This document shows positions 5,621-7,251 of a DNA stretch of 7,251 bases, in pieces. Under the pieces are notes generated by a model. It ran no database searches and had not been told where the DNA came from. It saw only the letters and a list, made by a program, of their open reading frames with translations. The stretch's first letter is position 1; each line of letters starts with the position of its first letter. The position numbers and the translations under genes were made by a program. Source of the DNA: Janthinobacterium lividum (GTDB taxonomy: Bacteria; Pseudomonadota; Gammaproteobacteria; Steroidobacterales; Steroidobacteraceae); NCBI GenBank assembly GCA_943327025.2, contig CALPVO020000104.1, positions 1 to 7,251 on the forward strand, written 5' to 3'.

Positions 5621-7251
5621 GTGAGGCAGAGCCGGCAACGGACTGCTGCTTTGCGCCAAGGCATGGGCAGTGTTCTCGTCCTGCGTCTCAGCCTGCGTGT
5701 CAGTCGCTGGCTGGGCGTGGCGTCGTGCGCCTTGCTGACCAGTCTGCCGGTGGCGGCAGCCGGGTTATTCGACCGTGCGCCGGCGGTGCCCGCCGCGGCG
5801 CCCAACACCCTCGCGCCCATCGAAGTGCGTGACCTTCACTATGGTGATGTGCTCTTCGAGTTCTACAACGGTGACCTGCCCAACGCACTTCTGAAGTTGC
5901 GTGTCTACGAGGCGCAAGGGTTGCTGCGGCACCATGCGGACGACGCCAAGTTGTTGCTGGGTGGCCTGTATCTTTCGCAGGGCCAGCACCTTGAAGCGGG
6001 CCGTCTGTTCGCCGAAGTGCTGGACCGTCCCGGCGTTCCGCCTACCGTGCGCGACCGCGCACGCTTTCTGCTCGGCAAGGTGTGGTATCAGCGCGGTTAC
6101 TACGCCAAGGCCGAGCAAGCGTTGCGCCAAACCGGTAACACTCTGGAGCCCGAATGGGCCGCGGAGCGTCAGCAGTGGCTGGCGCAAGCCCTGTTGCAGC
6201 AGGGCAAGTTCGACGAGGCCATCGCTTTGCTGTCGGCGTGGAATGCGCCTTCGGAATGGCGCGGCTATGCCGGCTTCAATCTCGGCGTGGCTCTGGTTCG
6301 CGCCGGCCGCATGGAAGAGGGCCTGCGCCAACTGGAAGTGGTCGGGAACCTCGCCGGTGAACGTAAAGAGACCGCCGCCCTGCGCGACAAGGCTTGGCTC
6401 GCCGCTGGCTCGGCACTACTGAAGGCGGGTGAGGCCGAGCGAGCGCGCCTCGCGTTGGAGCGTGTCCGGCTCGATGGCCCGTTCAGCACCCGTGCTTTGC
6501 TGGCCAGTGGTTGGGCTTATGCGGCGCTGGGGCAGCACGAACGTGCGCTGGTTCCGTGGTTGGAACTGCAAGGCCACAGCGTACTCGATGCCGCCGTGCA
6601 GGAAAGTTATCTTGCGGTTCCCGAGGCCTATAGCCGGCTTGGCGCCGATGCTCAAGCAGCCGAGCAGTACGAAGCCGCGCTGCAAGCATTTGCGGCGGAG
6701 AAGGTGCGGTTAGCGGAATCGATTACTGCGCTCCGCCAAGGGCGCCTGCTGCAGATGGTTTCCGGTAACGAGGGGCGGGCGCTGGAAGGCTGGCTGTGGC
6801 ATGTACGGCAATTGCCGGACCTCCCGGAGAGCCGCTATTTGTCGCATCTCTTGGCCAGCCACGATTTCCAGGAGGCTTTGAAGAACTATCGGTCGATGCT
6901 CGCCACGGAGCAGCGCCTCGACGCCGCCGACCGCGGCCTCGAGGCGTTCCGTGAAATGGTGGCGCTACGTCGTGACCGGTTTGCGAATTGGTTGCCACCC
7001 ATGCTGGCAAAGACGGATTTAGTCGATCTGCAAAAGTTACATGAGCGTGCCACTGGGCTCACTGCCACTTTAGGTGCTGCCCAAGCGGAGCGCGACGGTA
7101 CGGCGCTGGCAACCTCGCGCGAACAGGCGAACTGGGCGAAGTTAATGAAGATGGAGGCGACCTTCGCGGCGCGCCCAGGCGACCCTGATTTGGCTGACGC
7201 GCGTGAGGACCACCGCTTGCTCAAGGGGGTAATGCAGTGGAATCTTTCCGC
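5621..7251 (+). CDS. Exported tetratricopeptide-repeat (TPR) protein, C-terminus beyond window
   Basis: The frame is open from GTG 5621 to the right edge: 543 codons plus 2 bases, without a stop. GTG 5621 is chosen because GGGAG lies 7 bases upstream and it follows the previous stop by 4 bp; ATG 5663 is an alternative that still leaves a signal peptide. The signal is residues about 15-47 (SRWLGVASCALLTSLPVAAA). Helical repeats start near residue 73: HYGDVLFEFYNGD (73-85), LLLGGLYLSQGQHLEA (111-126), NLGVALVRAG (220-229), LRDKAW (254-259), GPFS (286-289). These have the small/large residue spacing of TPRs, at least six by eye. A longer helical part follows, with DFQEALKNYR at 415-424. TPR arrays bind other proteins; this one would work in the periplasm. 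With its short spacing it belongs to the rightward block. Partners are unknown; the preceding coiled-coil protein and the barrels opposite are candidates. Confidence 0.88.
   Translation, partial: MRQSRQRTAALRQGMGSVLVLRLSLRVSRWLGVASCALLTSLPVAAAGLFDRAPAVPAAAPNTLAPIEVRDLHYGDVLFEFYNGDLPNALLKLRVYEAQGLLRHHADDAKLLLGGLYLSQGQHLEAGRLFAEVLDRPGVPPTVRDRARFLLGKVWYQRGYYAKAEQALRQTGNTLEPEWAAERQQWLAQALLQQGKFDEAIALLSAWNAPSEWRGYAGFNLGVALVRAGRMEEGLRQLEVVGNLAGERKETAALRDKAWLAAGSALLKAGEAERARLALERVRLDGPFSTRALLASGWAYAALGQHERALVPWLELQGHSVLDAAVQESYLAVPEAYSRLGADAQAAEQYEAALQAFAAEKVRLAESITALRQGRLLQMVSGNEGRALEGWLWHVRQLPDLPESRYLSHLLASHDFQEALKNYRSMLATEQRLDAADRGLEAFREMVALRRDRFANWLPPMLAKTDLVDLQKLHERATGLTATLGAAQAERDGTALATSREQANWAKLMKMEATFAARPGDPDLADAREDHRLLKGVMQWNLS

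Noticed and set aside
4816..5820. Long open frame on the minus strand (334 codons)
   Set aside because: It lies antisense to the TlpA, coiled-coil and TPR genes, has a low-complexity His/Arg-rich translation and no recognisable domain; it is a high-GC shadow.
6126..6137. 12-base exact repeat (GCCAAACCGGTA) also found at 4127-4138
   Set aside because: A 12-base match is expected by chance a few times in a window this size, and the second copy is in coding sequence.
5901..6422. Plus-strand open frame of 173 codons inside the TPR gene
   Set aside because: Cys/Arg-rich translation in a shifted frame; the TPR frame is continuous here with recognisable repeats.

Overview
The window (7251 bp, GC-rich, tightly packed genes) looks like a chromosomal segment of a Gram-negative proteobacterium. 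Nearly every product carries an export signal: Sec-type, one Tat-like, and two lipoboxes. Several end in the aromatic C-terminus of outer-membrane beta-barrels. The family mix (OMP_b-brl barrel, SH3b, TlpA, DUF3570, TPR) and base composition suggest Gammaproteobacteria, perhaps near Xanthomonadales/Nevskiales, but that placement is a low-confidence inference. I see no mobile element, RNA gene or CRISPR array.

Layout: two gene blocks diverge from an intergenic region at about 4046-4332. The leftward block (minus strand), in transcription order, is: an SH3b-plus-barrel protein (4045-3089); a predicted lipoprotein/outer-membrane barrel (3119-2379, overlapping its predecessor by 31 bp); a Tat-like TlpA thioredoxin (2349-1744); a lipoprotein that looks like DUF4266 fused to DUF3570 (1727-441); and, 79 bp further on, the start of a SYLF/Ysc84-domain protein (361 to beyond base 1). 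The rightward block (plus strand) is: a second TlpA-like thioredoxin with an atypical CSRC active site (4333-4917); an exported coiled-coil protein of unknown function (4921-5616); and a large exported TPR protein that runs off the right edge (5621 to beyond 7251). Gaps in the rightward block are only 3-4 bp.

Taken together this resembles one envelope module: two periplasmic thiol-redox proteins, three probable outer-membrane barrel proteins (two with lipid anchors), a periplasmic coiled-coil adaptor and a periplasmic TPR scaffold. No enzyme other than the thioredoxins is visible, and no mature protein in the window has a cysteine outside the CxxC motifs and lipoboxes, so any redox client must lie elsewhere. 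The function of the module is unknown to me. The most distinctive features are the DUF4266-DUF3570 fusion, the neighbouring lipidated barrels, and the mirror-image placement of one TlpA in each divergent block.
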